NCBI GenBank assembly: GCA_045578425.1
Contig: JAZNKF010000008.1
Location: 1 to 43,441 of the forward strand
Source: RGIG3009 sp045578425
GTDB taxonomy: Bacteria > Bacillota > Clostridia > Oscillospirales > Acutalibacteraceae
DNA: 43,441 nt
Reading direction: 5' to 3'
Every line of letters starts with the position of its first letter. Position 1 is the stretch's first letter. The position numbers were made by a program, and so were the translations under genes. Under the pieces are notes generated by a model. It was not told the DNA's origin. It ran no database searches and saw only the letters and a program-made list of their open reading frames with translations. Below, piece by piece: positions 21,217 through 28,655 of this stretch.

Positions 21217-22923
21217 TTAGGCTTGTTTGCTTTTGGTTGCCGCTTTGATGACGAACAAGGTAGCCAACATCAGCACAATGGCAATGGGCAAGACAATCAG
21301 CCAGTTTTGAATGAAGCCGGCGAGAATATACGCCACAACGGATACCCCTGCCACGGTGAGAGCATACGGCAACTGCGTGGACACGTGATTGACGTGGTTG
21401 CATTGCGCACCTGCCGAAGCCATGATGGTGGTATCGGAAATGGGGGAGCAGTGGTCACCGCATACCGCACCTGCCAAGCAAGCGGACATGGCGATAACGA
21501 GAATTTCGCCCGCACCGGTGAACACCGTGATGACGATGGGAAGCAAAATACCAAACGTACCCCAAGAAGTACCGGTGGCAAACGCCAAGCCAAACGCGAT
21601 AAGGAAGATAACGGCGGGTAAGAACGCCGCCAAGCCCTCGGCTGCGCCGCCGATGGCGAGTTTGACGAAAATGTCAGCGCCGAGCATACCGCGGGTGATG
21701 CCGCCCAAAGTCCACGCAAACACCAAAATGATGATGGCGGGGACCATGGCGCTAAAGCCTTTGGGGATAGCGTTCATAGCGGTTTTGAAAGAAATGACAC
21801 GGCGAGCCACCAAATAGAGAATGGTGAGAATCGTCGCAATCAAGGCACCCCACGACAAACCGGCCGAAGCATCGGAGTTGGCAAACGCGGTAGCGAGGTT
21901 CCATTGTGCGCCGCTGTCTGCCGTGAAGAAACCGCCGGTGTAAATCATGCCGACGACACACGCGACAATCAGCATCAATACGGGGAAGATAAGGTCGATA
22001 ACTTTGCCTTTGGAAGACACTTCTTCGTCGATGCTTTCCACACCGTTGTTGTCGGAGAAAATATCACCGTTAATCGCGTTGAGTTCGTAGTGGCGCATCG
22101 GGCCGTAATCGAACTTCATGACCGCAATGGCGATTACCATGACGATGGTGAGCAGGGAATAGAAGTTATAGGGGATGGCGCGGATGAAATAGCTTAAACC
22201 GTTTTCTTCGCCCACCACGCTGGTGACGGCTGCCGCCCACGAAGAGATAGGGGCAATCATGCAGATGGGCGCCGCCGTGGCATCGATAATGTACGAGAAT
22301 TTCGCACGCGAAATGTTATGACTGTCGGTGACAGGGCGCATAACGCTGCCCACGGTGAGGCAGTTGAAATAGTCGTCAATGAAAATGAGCACGCCCAAAG
22401 CAAAGGTGGCAAGTTGCGCACCGGTGCGGGTTTTGACGTGGCTTTTTGCCCAACGACCAAACGCTGCCGAGCCGCCTGCCGCATTGACCAAAGCGACCAT
22501 GATGCCGAGCAGTACCAAGAAAATTAAGATACCGGCGTTCCAACTATCGCCGACGTTGGCAATCAACCCGTCGTTGACAATGGCATCTACCGCGCCAATG
22601 ACGTTAAAGTTGGAATACAGCAGCGCACCTGCCAAAATGCCGATGAACAGCGAACTGTACACCTCTTTGGTAATCAGCGCCAAGACAATGGCGATGATCG
22701 GGGGCGCAAGCGCCATAACGGTGCTGTAATAGTTACTGGGTGCCGCTTCGTCGCCGACACCGCTGCCGGCGCAGACTTCGCAAACCGCCGCGTCGACCAT
22801 GCCGGTACCGTCGCATTCGCCGCATTTTAGGTTATGTTGACCCGGAAGCAACACAGCGAGTACCACGAACGCTACCAAAAGCACACCGACGGCTACGATT
22901 TTGCCGATGAGTTTTTTGTTCAT
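21217..22923 (-). CDS. NhaC-family Na+/H+ antiporter with N-terminal DnaJ-like zinc motif
   Basis: 568 aa, ATG 22923 behind GGAGAGG. After a first span (residues 8-27) there is a short loop with two DnaJ-type motifs: CGECDGTG (34-41) and CEVCAGSG (48-55). Then come about ten to twelve spans of the NhaC fold (PPIIAIVLALITKEVYSSLF, LLGIMVALVNAAGG, LGVLIFIDDYFNCLTVGSVM, GTSWGTFGILLPIVITV, CGDHCSPISDTTIMAS). The family exchanges Na+ (or organic substrates such as malate or lactate) for H+. The zinc motif is unusual for an antiporter. Monocistronic with a consensus promoter. Confidence 0.9.
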   Translation of the reverse strand: MNKKLIGKIVAVGVLLVAFVVLAVLLPGQHNLKCGECDGTGMVDAAVCEVCAGSGVGDEAAPSNYYSTVMALAPPIIAIVLALITKEVYSSLFIGILAGALLYSNFNVIGAVDAIVNDGLIANVGDSWNAGILIFLVLLGIMVALVNAAGGSAAFGRWAKSHVKTRTGAQLATFALGVLIFIDDYFNCLTVGSVMRPVTDSHNISRAKFSYIIDATAAPICMIAPISSWAAAVTSVVGEENGLSYFIRAIPYNFYSLLTIVMVIAIAVMKFDYGPMRHYELNAINGDIFSDNNGVESIDEEVSSKGKVIDLIFPVLMLIVACVVGMIYTGGFFTADSGAQWNLATAFANSDASAGLSWGALIATILTILYLVARRVISFKTAMNAIPKGFSAMVPAIIILVFAWTLGGITRGMLGADIFVKLAIGGAAEGLAAFLPAVIFLIAFGLAFATGTSWGTFGILLPIVITVFTGAGEILVIAMSACLAGAVCGDHCSPISDTTIMASAGAQCNHVNHVSTQLPYALTVAGVSVVAYILAGFIQNWLIVLPIAIVLMLATLFVIKAATKSKQA

Positions 22924-22972
22924 GTTTTTCCTCTCCTCTATCCTTAAAAATAATATTGCGAGGTATGTCGAA

Positions 22973-23002
22973 ATTATAAACCAAGTATAGGGTGCGTGTC
23001 AA
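22973..23002 (-). promoter_or_regulatory. Promoter of the antiporter gene
   Basis: On the minus strand: -35 TTGACA (23002-22997), 18-bp spacer, -10 TATAAT (22978-22973). Confidence 0.85.
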
Positions 23003-23040
23003 GGAAAAGCACAAAAAAGTAAATACGGCACGACAAGGGG

Positions 23041-23290
23041 GAATGTAGGGAACGGATTTATCCGTTTTGTATATCACCCAACATCGCACAAAGCAAAACA
23101 ATCCCCCACCGCCTACGGGCGCCTCCCTCTGATGAGGGAGGTGGATTTTTGCAAAGCAAAAAGACGGAGGGAGAGAAAAAGGAAAACAAGAAACCATTCT
23201 CGAATTACCTTTACTACCCCTCAGTCAAAACCTACGGTTTTGCCAGCTCCCCTGACAAGGGGAGCCGACGCTGCGGCGAGGTTCCCTATC
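23041..23290. repeat. Mosaic of dispersed palindromic repeats, copy B
   Basis: No gene is seen in this stretch. It contains GTAGGGAACGGATTTATCCG, then GCAAAACAATCCCCCACCGC, CTCCCTC-TGAT-GAGGGAG (about 23128-23145), GGTGGATTTTTGCAAAGCAA and GACGGAGGGAG. A second unit follows with CCCCTCAGTCAAAACC and GCTCCCCT-GACA-AGGGGAGC (about 23249-23268). Modules of this kind are widespread between genes in Oscillospirales (recalled, not searched). Copy A is at 8876. Confidence 0.75.
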
Positions 23291-23342
23291 GCTAATGCTT
23301 TGTTGTACCACCGGCACTGTGGGTAGTTTTTCCATAAATGAA

Positions 23343-23368
23343 AACGGGCGAAGTTACGTTCGCCCGTT
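23343..23368 (-). terminator. Terminator after the minus-strand XRE gene
   Basis: AACGGGCGAA (23343-23352) and TTCGCCCGTT (23359-23368); on the minus strand followed by TTCATTTAT. Confidence 0.65.
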
Positions 23369-23379
23369 GACAGTGAAAA

Positions 23380-23622
23380 TTATTTTATTTCTTGTGGTAA
23401 GGTTTTAAATGTTTCGGTGTTAAAAAAATCATAAAGGGAAATTTCCAAGCCGTCACACAATTTTTTCAGCGTAACAACACCGGCATTTTGACTGCCGCCG
23501 TTTATGATATTTTTTAAAGTTGAGGGAGGAACGGCGGAAGTCCTCGCAAGGGCATTGACCGACAATCTCTTTTCCTCACACAGTTCTAATAATCTGTTGG
23601 CTATGGCTTTTCTTGTATCCAT
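23380..23622 (-). CDS. XRE-family HTH regulator facing the SLOG gene
   Basis: 80 aa from ATG 23622 with AGAGGG 8 nt upstream (GTG 23631 is also in frame). HTH over residues about 5-65: AIANRLLELCEEKRLSVNAL, AVPPSTLKNIINGG, then LKKLCDGLEISLYDFFNTET. Paralog of the regulator at 3654, with the same LCDGLEISLxDFF ending. The region between it and the divergent SLOG gene has two identical CCATATATGG palindromes, so it very likely binds there and controls both genes. Confidence 0.88.
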   Translation of the reverse strand: MDTRKAIANRLLELCEEKRLSVNALARTSAVPPSTLKNIINGGSQNAGVVTLKKLCDGLEISLYDFFNTETFKTLPQEIK

Positions 23623-23682
23623 ACATACCACCCTCTGAAAACATTACACCATTAGTTTATGCTTTTCAGAAAGACAACAACG

Positions 23683-23719
23683 ACCATATATGGACTTTTT
23701 AGACCATATATGGTAAAGT
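23683..23719 (+). promoter_or_regulatory. Twin ACCATATATGG operators overlapping the SLOG promoter
   Basis: ACCATATATGG at 23683-23693 and again at 23703-23713, exactly 20 bp apart (two helical turns, same face). Promoter: -35 TGGACT (23691-23696), 17-bp spacer, -10 TAAAGT (23714-23719). One operator touches the -35 and the other fills the spacer, fitting repression by the divergent XRE protein. Confidence 0.75.
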
Positions 23720-23738
23720 TTCTTTGGGGGTGATACCG

Positions 23739-24212
23739 ATGATACAAAACACATGTTGTTTTTTGGGACACAGAGAAATCGTTGAAACGGAAGAACTGAA
23801 AAAAGAATTGCATGATACAATCGTAGAACTGATTGTAAACGAAAAGGTCGATGTTTTTCTTTTTGGCAGCAAAAGCCGGTTTAATGATTTATGCCATGAG
23901 ATAGTATCAAGAGTAAAAGTAAATTATCCCAGCATAAAGCGAGTTTATGTAAGAGCAGAATTTCCCAGTATCAGCGACAGTTACAAGACGTATTTGCTAA
24001 AAGATTACGAAGAAACCTATTATCCCGAAGAAGTTGTTGGAGCGGGCAGAGCCGTATATGTAAAACGCAACTGTGAAATGATAGACAACAGTCGGTTTTG
24101 TGTTGTGTACTGTCAAGAGGGATACGAGCCAGGTAAAAGAAAAAGCGGCACAAAAATAGCACTGGATTATGCTGTGAAAAAACAAAAAGTGATTTATCGG
24201 TTTCCCAAATAG
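23739..24212 (+). CDS. SLOG-superfamily (DUF1273/YspA-like) Rossmann protein
   Basis: 157 aa from ATG 23739 after GGGGGTG. The start MIQNTCCFLGHREI carries the FxGHR-type glycine motif of DUF1273-like SLOG proteins. FLFGSKSRFNDLCHEIVSRV gives the second (GxxxxFDxx-like) motif and NCEMIDNSRFCVVYCQEG the usual IDxSDxxxxxY-like strand near residues 115-135. KRKSGTKIALDYAVKKQKVI gives the closing SGT motif. SLOG domains bind nucleotides or nucleotide-derived signals. The job here is unknown. Controlled by its own divergent XRE regulator, which suggests induction by a signal or stress. Confidence 0.75.
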   Translation: MIQNTCCFLGHREIVETEELKKELHDTIVELIVNEKVDVFLFGSKSRFNDLCHEIVSRVKVNYPSIKRVYVRAEFPSISDSYKTYLLKDYEETYYPEEVVGAGRAVYVKRNCEMIDNSRFCVVYCQEGYEPGKRKSGTKIALDYAVKKQKVIYRFPK

Positions 24213-24267
24213 GTTGTCACCATTCTGCTTGGCGTTGCATACACTACAACAAGGGAGGTTTTGGAAT

Positions 24268-24522
24268 ATGAGTGGAGTGACACCGGAACAATTGAACGCT
24301 TTGTTACAATTTGCCGCCAAACGGCTGGGAACCACGCCCGAACAGTTGGCACAAACGGTACAAAACGGCGGGCTTGAAGCCGTTAAAGACAAAATGGGCG
24401 CCGACAACGTGAAAAAGGTGACCGATTTGGTGGGAAATCCCGCGCAAATCGAGCAATTTTTGCAATCGCCGCAAGTAGCCCAGTTGCTCAAAAAGTTTGG
24501 GGGAGAGCAGCATGGCAGATGA
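24268..24522 (+). CDS. Small hypothetical protein 1 of a three-gene cluster
   Basis: 84 aa, ATG 24268 after AAGGGAGG. Helical and soluble: GVTPEQLNALLQFAAKRLGT, TPEQLAQTVQNGGLEAVKDK, then NPAQIEQFLQSPQVAQLLKK. The pattern of short helices with TPEQL and SPQVAQLLKKFG recurs in protein 2 (SPDAMEKLQGAMAAFG), so the two may share a fold. Overlaps gene 2 by 11 nt. I recall similar small clusters in Clostridia without known function. Confidence 0.75.
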   Translation: MSGVTPEQLNALLQFAAKRLGTTPEQLAQTVQNGGLEAVKDKMGADNVKKVTDLVGNPAQIEQFLQSPQVAQLLKKFGGEQHGR

Positions 24523-24853
24523 TTTGGGAGAAAAACTAAACGCGTTTTTGAGTTCTCCCGACGCGATGGAAAAATTGCAGGGGGCCATGGCGGCGTTTGG
24601 TATTTCTCCCGAAACACCGCCCGAAAAAAAGCCCTCGCCGCCGCCCGCAGACGATAATTTGGGGGATTTATCGGGATTGCTCAAATTAGCGCCGCTGCTT
24701 TCGAGTTTGGGGCAGGAGGACCAAAACACCGTGTTACTGAACGCGCTGCGCCCCTATTTGCACGGTGAGCGTGAAAAACGGCTGGACGATTCGATGAAAA
24801 TGATGAAGTTACTCAAACTGCTACCTTTATTGCAACAAAAAGGAGGGTTATAA
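24512..24853 (+). CDS. Small hypothetical protein 2 of the cluster
   Basis: 113 aa, ATG 24512 with GGGGGAGAG upstream. N-terminal helix (LGEKLNAFLSSPDAMEKLQG), a Pro-rich linker (ETPPEKKPSPPPADDN), then Leu-rich helices (LSGLLKLAPLLSSLG, KMMKLLKLLPLLQQKGG). Soluble or membrane-peripheral. It ends 0 nt before gene 3 (stop TAA then ATG). Function unknown. Confidence 0.78.
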   Translation: MADDLGEKLNAFLSSPDAMEKLQGAMAAFGISPETPPEKKPSPPPADDNLGDLSGLLKLAPLLSSLGQEDQNTVLLNALRPYLHGEREKRLDDSMKMMKLLKLLPLLQQKGGL

Positions 24854-25249
24854 ATGGTGAACAATCCCTCGGTGATACAACTGCAACGCGAAGCCGCACA
24901 ACGGGTGCGCAACATGGAAGAACGTTCCCGCCGCTTGGTGCGCGAACACCCCGTGAAGATTTACCGCGGAACGTCACTTACGCCGCCACCGCCGCGCACA
25001 CCTGCACCCATTTGCGAAGAACCTGTATTGCCCGTTTGCGACGAGCCGATTACGGAAGTGCCCGTTTGCTGCGAAGAACCACCAAAAAAAGAAACGCCCT
25101 GTTTACCCAAAAAGGCAAACAAAGGCGGTGCGCTTTCGTGGTTAGCAGGGGATTCGGAACGAACGTTGCTGATTTTGCTCGCTGTGGTGCTGTGGCAAAA
25201 CGGCGCACCGCCCGAACTGTTGTTGGCGTTACTGTATGTAGCTTTATAA
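24854..25249 (+). CDS. Small Cys/Pro-rich membrane-tail protein 3 of the cluster
   Basis: 131 aa, ATG 24854 after AGGAGGG. An N-terminal Arg/Glu helix (REAAQRVRNMEERSRRLVRE), a middle rich in Pro and Cys-Glu pairs (PAPICEEPVLPVCDEPITEV, CCEEPPKKETPC), and a hydrophobic C-terminal segment (LLILLAVVLWQNGAPPELLL). The tail could anchor it in a membrane. The Cys pairs could bind metal or form disulfides. Its stop overlaps the stop of the convergent gene in TTATAA (25244-25249). Confidence 0.75.
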   Translation: MVNNPSVIQLQREAAQRVRNMEERSRRLVREHPVKIYRGTSLTPPPPRTPAPICEEPVLPVCDEPITEVPVCCEEPPKKETPCLPKKANKGGALSWLAGDSERTLLILLAVVLWQNGAPPELLLALLYVAL

Positions 25250-25783
25250 GTCACAAAATTGGTCAATATTTTCACGGATATAGGCGGTGCAGCGTTCGAG
25301 AGGTTGTTCTTGCTCGATGGCATCGCGCAATGCCGCCGACAGGTCGGCGGTGAGGGCGTTTTCGGAAAAGGCGGTTGTCAGTGCCGTGAGCGCCGCGGCG
25401 CATTGTTCGGCACCCAGCAACAAAAAGCCGTTAGTTGCCATGTCGGCAAAACGGCGCGAAGAGGCGGAAAGTTTTTCGAAATCGGCAGCGGCAATTTCGT
25501 TACACACGAGCCACACGCTGTAAACCGCGGTGCGGCCGTGTGAGAGGATTGCGGTTTCTCGGTACAAGTCCGTGCCGCGCGCGAGCAGGTTGGCAATCAC
25601 GGCGCGCAACAGTTCCTCATTCGGTAAGGCTGACAACGTGTCAGGGGTGAGCGTTTTGTATTGTTCGTAAAGAGCGGCTTTTTTGCCGCTCTTTTCTTTT
25701 TTATCCAGCCATTTGAGGTACAGGTAGATGGCGATGGCAAGTACAATGAGAACCACGGTACCGAGGTTGAAATTTCCAAACAT
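25244..25783 (-). CDS. Hypothetical membrane-anchored protein
   Basis: 179 aa, ATG 25783. N-terminal span (LGTVVLIVLAIAIYLYLKWL) followed by Lys/Glu-rich start (DKKEKSGKKAALYEQYKTLT) and an all-helical domain to the end. Topology: short extracytoplasmic N-terminus, cytosolic body. No family recognised. It is 5 nt downstream of rsmI on the same strand, so part of the rsmI-trmN6 unit. Confidence 0.78.
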   Translation of the reverse strand: MFGNFNLGTVVLIVLAIAIYLYLKWLDKKEKSGKKAALYEQYKTLTPDTLSALPNEELLRAVIANLLARGTDLYRETAILSHGRTAVYSVWLVCNEIAAADFEKLSASSRRFADMATNGFLLLGAEQCAAALTALTTAFSENALTADLSAALRDAIEQEQPLERCTAYIRENIDQFCDL

Positions 25784-25788
25784 AGTGC

Positions 25789-26619
25789 CTACTCCTTTTG
25801 CATGAGTGCGCGGTAAATGTCGCCTTTTTTCAGCCCCGTTTGCGCCGCCGTTTTTTTGGCGGCTTCGGAAGCGGAAAGACCGTCTTTGATAAAGGATTGT
25901 GCTAACGCAACCGCATCGTCCGACGTGAATTCTTGCGGTTTTGGCGCTTCGGCACCGTGGATGACCAACACAAATTCACCGCGCGGCGGATTTTCGCGGT
26001 AATGTTCCACTGCCGCAGACAAGGTGGTCAGTTTGACCTCTTCGTGCAGTTTGGTCAGTTCTCTGGCAAGGCACAAGCGGCGGTCGCCCCACGCCGTGAG
26101 CATATCTTCAAGCGTGGAGAGCAGTTTGTGCGGGGCTTCATAAAATACCATGGTGCGTGTTTCAGCCATCAAGGAATCCAAATGTTCGCGGCGGCTGCGG
26201 CGGTTGACGCTTAAAAACCCCTCGAACGTAAAGCGCCCCGTGGGCAACCCCGAAACCGCCAGCGCGGCAATGCCTGCACACGGGCCGGGAACGACGGTGA
26301 CGGGAATCCCACGCTGGTGGCACAGCGCGACCAAGTCCTCGCCCGGGTCGGAGATGGCGGGCATGCCCGCATCGGTGACCAGTACGGCGTTTTCGCCCTC
26401 TTCGAGTTTGCGGCAGATTTGTTCGCCGCGTTCGCGTTTGTTGTGTTCAAAGTAACTGATAAGCGGTTTGCGGATACCGAAATGGTTGAGCAAGGTAAGC
26501 GACACCCGTGTATCTTCGGCGGCGATAAAATCGCAGTTTTCCAGCGCTTTGACGGCGCGGGGTGAAAAATCCGAAAGATTGCCGATGGGCGTTCCCACCA
26601 AAGTTAAGGTGCCGGACAT
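25789..26619 (-). CDS. rsmI: 16S rRNA (cytidine-1402 2'-O) methyltransferase RsmI
   Basis: 276 aa, ATG 26619. Tetrapyrrole-methylase fold: GTLTLVGTPIGNLSDFSPRA at the N-terminus, AAEDTRVSLTLLNHFGI, the Gly-rich loop VTDAGMPAISDPGEDLV, VPGPCAGIAALAVSGLP, and VFYEAPHKLLSTLEDM. Together with RsmH it modifies C1402 of 16S rRNA, using S-adenosylmethionine, in the decoding centre. Normal length. It starts inside the end of trmN6 (16-nt overlap), so the two are translationally coupled. A short helical C-terminal domain (LSASEAAKKTAAQTGLKKGD) is also typical. Confidence 0.96.
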   Translation of the reverse strand: MSGTLTLVGTPIGNLSDFSPRAVKALENCDFIAAEDTRVSLTLLNHFGIRKPLISYFEHNKRERGEQICRKLEEGENAVLVTDAGMPAISDPGEDLVALCHQRGIPVTVVPGPCAGIAALAVSGLPTGRFTFEGFLSVNRRSRREHLDSLMAETRTMVFYEAPHKLLSTLEDMLTAWGDRRLCLARELTKLHEEVKLTTLSAAVEHYRENPPRGEFVLVIHGAEAPKPQEFTSDDAVALAQSFIKDGLSASEAAKKTAAQTGLKKGDIYRALMQKE

Positions 26620-27281
26620 AGGGGTTCACACTCCTCGATAAATAGTGGCGGTAAAACGGACAGTGACGGTTTGCCGCCTTTGACAGCATCGCACAAAAAC
26701 AAAAAGGGGGCGGTATCGCGCCGCGCGTGTACCCATTGCAAACGCTTGGGTTCTAACCCCTTTTTACGCAAGGCGACGAGTACGTCGCAAAGCCGTTCGG
26801 GGCGGTGGCAAAAACAAAAATGTGCGCCCGCTTTGAGCAGGGCAGATGCCGCGCCGACGACGTCGGACAAAGTGTTTTCGCCCTCGTGTCGCGCCAAGCG
26901 CCGCGCGGGCGAGGCGCTGACTTTGCCGCTGTTTTGGGCAAAGTAGGGGGGATTGCATACCACGCAGTCGTACGCGCCGCGCGGCAGTTCTAAATTTTTC
27001 CAATCTTGGTGCCAAATGGTGATTTGACCCGAAAGCCCGTTTTGTTGCACGGCGGCACGTGCCAGCATGACTGCCGATTCCTGACAATCGACGGCATCCA
27101 CCGCCGCGGTGGGCGGCAGTTCCCACAAAAGAGGGATAATGCCGCACCCTGTGCCTAAATCGCAACTGCGGCCGTGGGTGTACGGTGCCGAAAACGCCGA
27201 AAGCAACACGGCGTCGGCACCAAAGGTGCAGTCGTTATCACAAAAGACGGTTCTGCCGTTGTTTAGACGTTCAGTACGCAT
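26604..27281 (-). CDS. trmN6: tRNA1(Val) adenine-37 N6-methyltransferase-like protein (TrmN6/YfiC family)
   Basis: 225 aa from ATG 27281 (AGAGGT 7 nt upstream; the frame opens at 27302). Class I SAM-dependent fold: FGADAVLLSAFS, DLGTGCGIIPLLW (motif I), AVDCQESAVMLARAAVQQ, and the amino-methylase motif CNPPYF near residue 113. In Firmicutes this gene often sits with rsmI, as here. Exact RNA target inferred from family. Confidence 0.92.
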   Translation of the reverse strand: MRTERLNNGRTVFCDNDCTFGADAVLLSAFSAPYTHGRSCDLGTGCGIIPLLWELPPTAAVDAVDCQESAVMLARAAVQQNGLSGQITIWHQDWKNLELPRGAYDCVVCNPPYFAQNSGKVSASPARRLARHEGENTLSDVVGAASALLKAGAHFCFCHRPERLCDVLVALRKKGLEPKRLQWVHARRDTAPFLFLCDAVKGGKPSLSVLPPLFIEECEPLCPAP

Positions 27282-27302
27282 AACGATACCTCTATAAGAC
27301 AA

Positions 27303-27331
27303 AAGGCTGTCGCGTAGCGACAGCCTTTTTG
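27303..27331 (-). terminator. Terminator between the ferredoxin gene and trmN6
   Basis: AAGGCTGTCGC-GTA-GCGACAGCCTT with A- and T-rich flanks on both sides. On the minus strand it closes the ferredoxin transcript before trmN6. Confidence 0.85.
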
Positions 27332-27341
27332 GAATGTGAGA

Positions 27342-27512
27342 TTATTCAGCCTCGGGTGCGCCCACGGGGCAAACATCAGCACAAGCGCCGCAATCGATGC
27401 AGGTGTCTGCATTGATGACATAAACGCCGTCACCTTCTGCAATCGCTTCTACGGGGCAGCCTTCGGCACAAGCGCCGCAAGCAATGCAGGATTCGTTAAT
27501 TTTGTAAGCCAC
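27342..27512 (-). CDS. 2[4Fe-4S] ferredoxin
   Basis: 56 aa from GTG 27512, with GGAGGT 8 nt upstream and stop TAA at 27342. Two classic clusters: CIACGACAEGCP (residues 9-20) and CIDCGACADVCP (about 38-49), each CxxCxxCxxxCP, in the clostridial-type small ferredoxin layout. Soluble low-potential electron carrier for pyruvate:ferredoxin oxidoreductase, hydrogenase and similar enzymes, which fits an anaerobe. Own promoter at 27544-27572. Confidence 0.97.
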   Translation of the reverse strand: MAYKINESCIACGACAEGCPVEAIAEGDGVYVINADTCIDCGACADVCPVGAPEAE

Positions 27513-27543
27513 TTTTCAGCACCTCCTTTGCTCTACATCTCGT

Positions 27544-27641
27544 AGAATAGCATATTTTTATACAAAAAGCAACTGATTTTTTAACCAATCGTTAAAAAAA
27601 TCAAAAAGCACTTGCCTTTTGTGTCGAATGGTGTGTATAAT
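27544..27641. promoter_or_regulatory. Divergent promoters of ferredoxin and dnaD with a shared inverted repeat
   Basis: Minus: -35 TTGCTT (27572-27567), 17-bp spacer, -10 TATTCT (27549-27544). Plus: -35 TTGCCT (27612-27617), 18-bp spacer, -10 TATAAT (27636-27641). Between them lies TGATTTTTTAAC, 5 nt, GTTAAAAAAATCA (27575-27604), a candidate operator or insulating hairpin. Confidence 0.65.
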
Positions 27642-27678
27642 GTATCTTGCACTATTATCGAAAAAAGGAGGGGAAACC

Positions 27679-28647
27679 ATGGCAGAATATCGCTTTAAAG
27701 CGTCGCAATTAAAGCGGGTGCTGGTGCTGCCCAAAGAGATTGTCGACCGTCATTTGCGGTTGGCGGGGTCGGTGCAACTGAAAGTGCTGTTGTGGGTTTC
27801 CCGCAACGGCGGCGAATTTGATGCCGAGGTGTGTGCCAAAGCGGTGGGGGTTTCGGCTCCCGATTGCGCCGATGCGTTGCAGTATTGGGTTGCTGCGGGT
27901 GTGTTATTGCCCGAAGATGACGACCAACCCGCGGCACCGACACCCGTTAAAGAAGACAAACTGCCCGAAGTACCGCCAAAACCCGTGGCGCGTCCCGCGG
28001 CGGTCAAACCGCAAATGACCGAAGTGCTCAAAAAACAAAAAGCCGACAAAGAATTTTCGTATTTGCTCGATGCGGTCAGCGCAAGGCTTGGACGCCCGCT
28101 CGCAAACGGCGATGCGGAAACGCTGTTATATTTGTTTGAAACCGCGGGGTTGCCTGCCGCCGTGATTATGATGGTGGTGGAATATGCCGCGCAAGCAGGG
28201 CGTTTTACCATGCGGTATATTGAAAAAGTAGCGCTCGACTGGGCAGACCAAGGCATTATGACCATGTCTGCCGCCGAGGAGCATTTGTGCTTTTTGGAAC
28301 GGTGCTCGGCGGCTGCTGCCAAGGTGCAAACGCTGTGTTCGTTGACAAAACCGATTTCTTCGGCGTTTGCCGCCCGCACGGCGGAAAAATGGGTGTACCA
28401 GTGGCAAGTGGAAGATGCGCTGATTTTGGAAGCGTATGCGGTTTGTGTGGATAAAACCGGTGCGTTCCAAGCCAAATACATGGACAAGGTGTTGGATAAC
28501 TGGCGTGCCCAAGAAATAACTACGCTTGACCGGCTGAAAGAGTTGCAAAAAGGTCAAAAGAAAGGCACCGTAAAAAACGAAGAAAACAGGGAATACGAAG
28601 AGATGGTCGAACAATATATTCCTGTGTATAAGAAGAAAAAGAGGTGA
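27679..28647 (+). CDS. dnaD: DnaD-domain replication protein with two DnaB_2 modules
   Basis: 322 aa from ATG 27679 (AAAGGAGGGG upstream). The N-terminal winged-helix-like part covers residues 1-75 (VQLKVLLWVSRNGGEFDAEV...). A Pro-rich linker (about 80-105) follows, then two DnaD/DnaB_2 modules: the first ends in YIEKVALDWADQGI, the second in YMDKVLDNWRAQEI (the YxxxxxxxW(x)xxGI motif). Such proteins help remodel the origin and load the helicase in Firmicutes. It is followed 8 nt later by the helicase loader, a standard pairing. It heads the operon that runs to 33810. Confidence 0.93.
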   Translation: MAEYRFKASQLKRVLVLPKEIVDRHLRLAGSVQLKVLLWVSRNGGEFDAEVCAKAVGVSAPDCADALQYWVAAGVLLPEDDDQPAAPTPVKEDKLPEVPPKPVARPAAVKPQMTEVLKKQKADKEFSYLLDAVSARLGRPLANGDAETLLYLFETAGLPAAVIMMVVEYAAQAGRFTMRYIEKVALDWADQGIMTMSAAEEHLCFLERCSAAAAKVQTLCSLTKPISSAFAARTAEKWVYQWQVEDALILEAYAVCVDKTGAFQAKYMDKVLDNWRAQEITTLDRLKELQKGQKKGTVKNEENREYEEMVEQYIPVYKKKKR

Positions 28648-28655
28648 GCCGCTGA

